From Spirosoma utsteinense (GTDB lineage: Bacteria; Bacteroidota; Bacteroidia; Cytophagales; Spirosomataceae), in NCBI RefSeq assembly GCF_014282275.1, contig NZ_VFIA01000001.1:270860-334859 (forward strand): a DNA stretch of 64,000 nt, in the 5' to 3' direction. Made by a program: the position numbers and the translations under genes. This document shows positions 62,866-64,000 of this stretch, in pieces; position 1 is the first letter of the stretch, and each line of letters starts with the position of its first letter. The notes below the pieces were generated by a model, which was given only the letters and a program-made list of their open reading frames with translations, was not told where the DNA came from and made no database searches.

Positions 62866-63873
62866 ATGCGTTTCTCGATCATCATCCCTGTCTTCAACCG
62901 CCCCGACGAACTGCGCGAACTGCTGGTCAGTCTGACAAAACAGACGTACCGGGATTTTGAGGTGCTGGTGATCGAAGACGGCTCGACCAACAAGGCCGAC
63001 GGGGTGGTACAGGAATTTGCCAGCCAGCTGACAATCCGCTATTTCTACAAGGAGAACACGGGGCAGGGGTTTACCCGCAACTACGGCTTTGAGCGGGCTA
63101 CGGGCGAGTACTTCGTCATTTTCGATTCCGACGCGCTTATCCCCTCGCCTTACTTTGCCGTTGTCAACCAACGGCTCCAGACCGATTGGCTCGATGCCTA
63201 CGGCGGACCCGATGCGGCCCACCCGGATTTTACCGACGTTCAGAAAGCCATCAGCTATTCGATGACATCGCCGTTTACGACGGGTGGCATCCGGGGAAGC
63301 CGGAAAAACCTGGGCGGAACGTTCCACCCCCGTAGTTTTAATATGGGCCTGTCGCGGCAGGTGTGGGAGCAAACGGGCGGGTATAAACTGAGCCGGATGG
63401 GGGAGGACATCGAGTTTGCCATCCGTATCATCGAAAACGGCTTCAAAACCGGTCTCGTCCCGGATGCGTTGATCTACCATAAACGCCGGACAAACTTCGG
63501 GCAGTTCTTTCGCCAGCTCCGGTTCTTCGGCCGGGCCCGGATCAATATTGCCCGCTATTATCCCAAAGAACTGAAGGCTGTCCACGCGTTTCCGGCACTG
63601 TTTACGCTGGGCCTGGCCTCGATTCCGGTTTGGGCGCTGGTTAGTCCGGTCCTTTTAGCGGTAGCTTTGGGGGTGCTGCTGGTATTCTCGGCACTGATTT
63701 TGATTCACGCCACCTGGACCCAACAGAGCCTTAAGGTGGGCCTGCTGAGTGTGGCAGCCGCCTGGGTACAACTGGTCGGGTATGGGACAGGGTTCCTGAG
63801 CGAAGGATGGAAACGACTGCGCGAACCGAGTCATTTCCGCGAGACCGGTGCAACGATGGAATATCCATCCTGA
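62866..63873 (+). CDS. Family 2 glycosyltransferase (membrane-associated)
   Basis: A 335-residue protein. The GT-A fold has SIIIPVFNRPDELRELLVSL, VIEDGSTNKADGV, NYGFERATGEYFVIFDSDALIPSPY (DxD-like FDSD) and QVWEQTGGYKLSRMGEDIEFAIR (acceptor-region ED). Two or three hydrophobic helices at about 245-310 suggest membrane attachment. It probably adds sugars to an envelope polysaccharide or glycolipid; donor and acceptor are unknown. Confidence 0.88.
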   Translation: MRFSIIIPVFNRPDELRELLVSLTKQTYRDFEVLVIEDGSTNKADGVVQEFASQLTIRYFYKENTGQGFTRNYGFERATGEYFVIFDSDALIPSPYFAVVNQRLQTDWLDAYGGPDAAHPDFTDVQKAISYSMTSPFTTGGIRGSRKNLGGTFHPRSFNMGLSRQVWEQTGGYKLSRMGEDIEFAIRIIENGFKTGLVPDALIYHKRRTNFGQFFRQLRFFGRARINIARYYPKELKAVHAFPALFTLGLASIPVWALVSPVLLAVALGVLLVFSALILIHATWTQQSLKVGLLSVAAAWVQLVGYGTGFLSEGWKRLREPSHFRETGATMEYPS

Positions 63874-63906
63874 CCCGGAATGCGTTTACACTAGTACTTG
63901 TCCAAT

Positions 63907-64000
63907 TTAATTATTAGAATAATCTGATTTATTCATAGGATTGACCTGCTCATACCATCGTTTGAGTTTATCTTCAGCCGTAGCCACCGTGAAACTCCAA
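63907..64000 (-). CDS. C-terminal end of an unidentified protein (5' partial at window edge)
   Basis: On the minus strand an open frame enters from the window edge and ends at a TAA (63907-63909), giving the last 30 residues: WSFTVATAEDKLKRWYEQVN followed by PMNKSDYSNN. The charged amphipathic helix and absence of an internal stop suggest a real gene. It cannot be assigned a function. Confidence 0.45.
   Translation of the reverse strand, partial: WSFTVATAEDKLKRWYEQVNPMNKSDYSNN

Noticed and set aside
62488..63585. Minus-strand frame of 365 codons across hemL and the glycosyltransferase
   Set aside because: It crosses two well-supported genes and carries no family motif.

Overview
The window looks like a chromosomal segment from a member of the Bacteroidota, order Cytophagales, probably Spirosoma-like. 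The evidence is two type IX secretion (T9SS) sorting domains (type A and type B), a DUF4835 protein, a Bacteroidota-type long Rho, a tmRNA whose tag ends GEYNYAMAA, several promoters of the Bacteroidota form TTG-N20-TAnnTTTG, and an outer-membrane gene set (LptC, OstA/LptA-like, BamD, LpxK, a DUF4289-type porin). The genus assignment is inference. I see no prophage, insertion sequence, CRISPR array, rRNA or tRNA.

Layout. 1-4.6 kb: end of an outer-membrane protein gene, an HMA copper-type protein, an esterase, a WYL regulator, a small acetyltransferase and a sterol-desaturase-like membrane enzyme. 4.9-7.1 kb: rho with a promoter about 340 nt upstream, followed by a 900-bp gene-poor stretch holding a 133-nt nested inverted repeat. 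8-12 kb: a hydrolase, then coaX, an outer-membrane protein and lptC. 12-21.6 kb (mostly minus strand): cytochrome c/SCO/lipoprotein, recN, DUF4835, coaBC, rpoZ, bamD, a T9SS cargo protein and an OstA-like protein. 21.7-26.7 kb: tilS, an OmpA-family protein ending in a 92-nt near-perfect palindrome, and an SDR.

26.7-32.7 kb: a minus-strand run DinB-SDR-ATP-grasp-glutamine amidotransferase-GCS2 ligase, with a divergent isopenicillin-N-synthase-family oxygenase. This is the best candidate for an uncharacterised biosynthetic system. 32.7-37.1 kb: chromate transporter and a cobalamin lower-ligand operon (cobT-cobS-cobC-DUF6580). 37.4-41.6 kb: hydrolase, an unknown protein, tmRNA, an AlbA-domain regulator and hemF. 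41.7-46.1 kb: menC, lpxK and a porin.

46.4-53 kb: a GMC oxidoreductase carrying a CxxCxxCxxxC motif with its small subunit, a secreted S41 protease, an intradiol dioxygenase-like protein, a free-standing protein that resembles the MetH activation domain, and an overlapping unknown gene. 53-64 kb: a T9SS type-B cargo protein, pyrG, yidC, a periplasmic-binding/TPR protein, hemL, a glycosyltransferase and the end of an unknown minus-strand gene.

Functionally the window mixes housekeeping genes (coenzyme A, haem, menaquinone, CTP, RNA polymerase omega, Rho, tRNA and trans-translation) with envelope assembly genes and a few accessory cassettes. Intergenic DNA contains several long inverted repeats that reach into the 3' ends of genes. 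Two of them share an 18-nt core.
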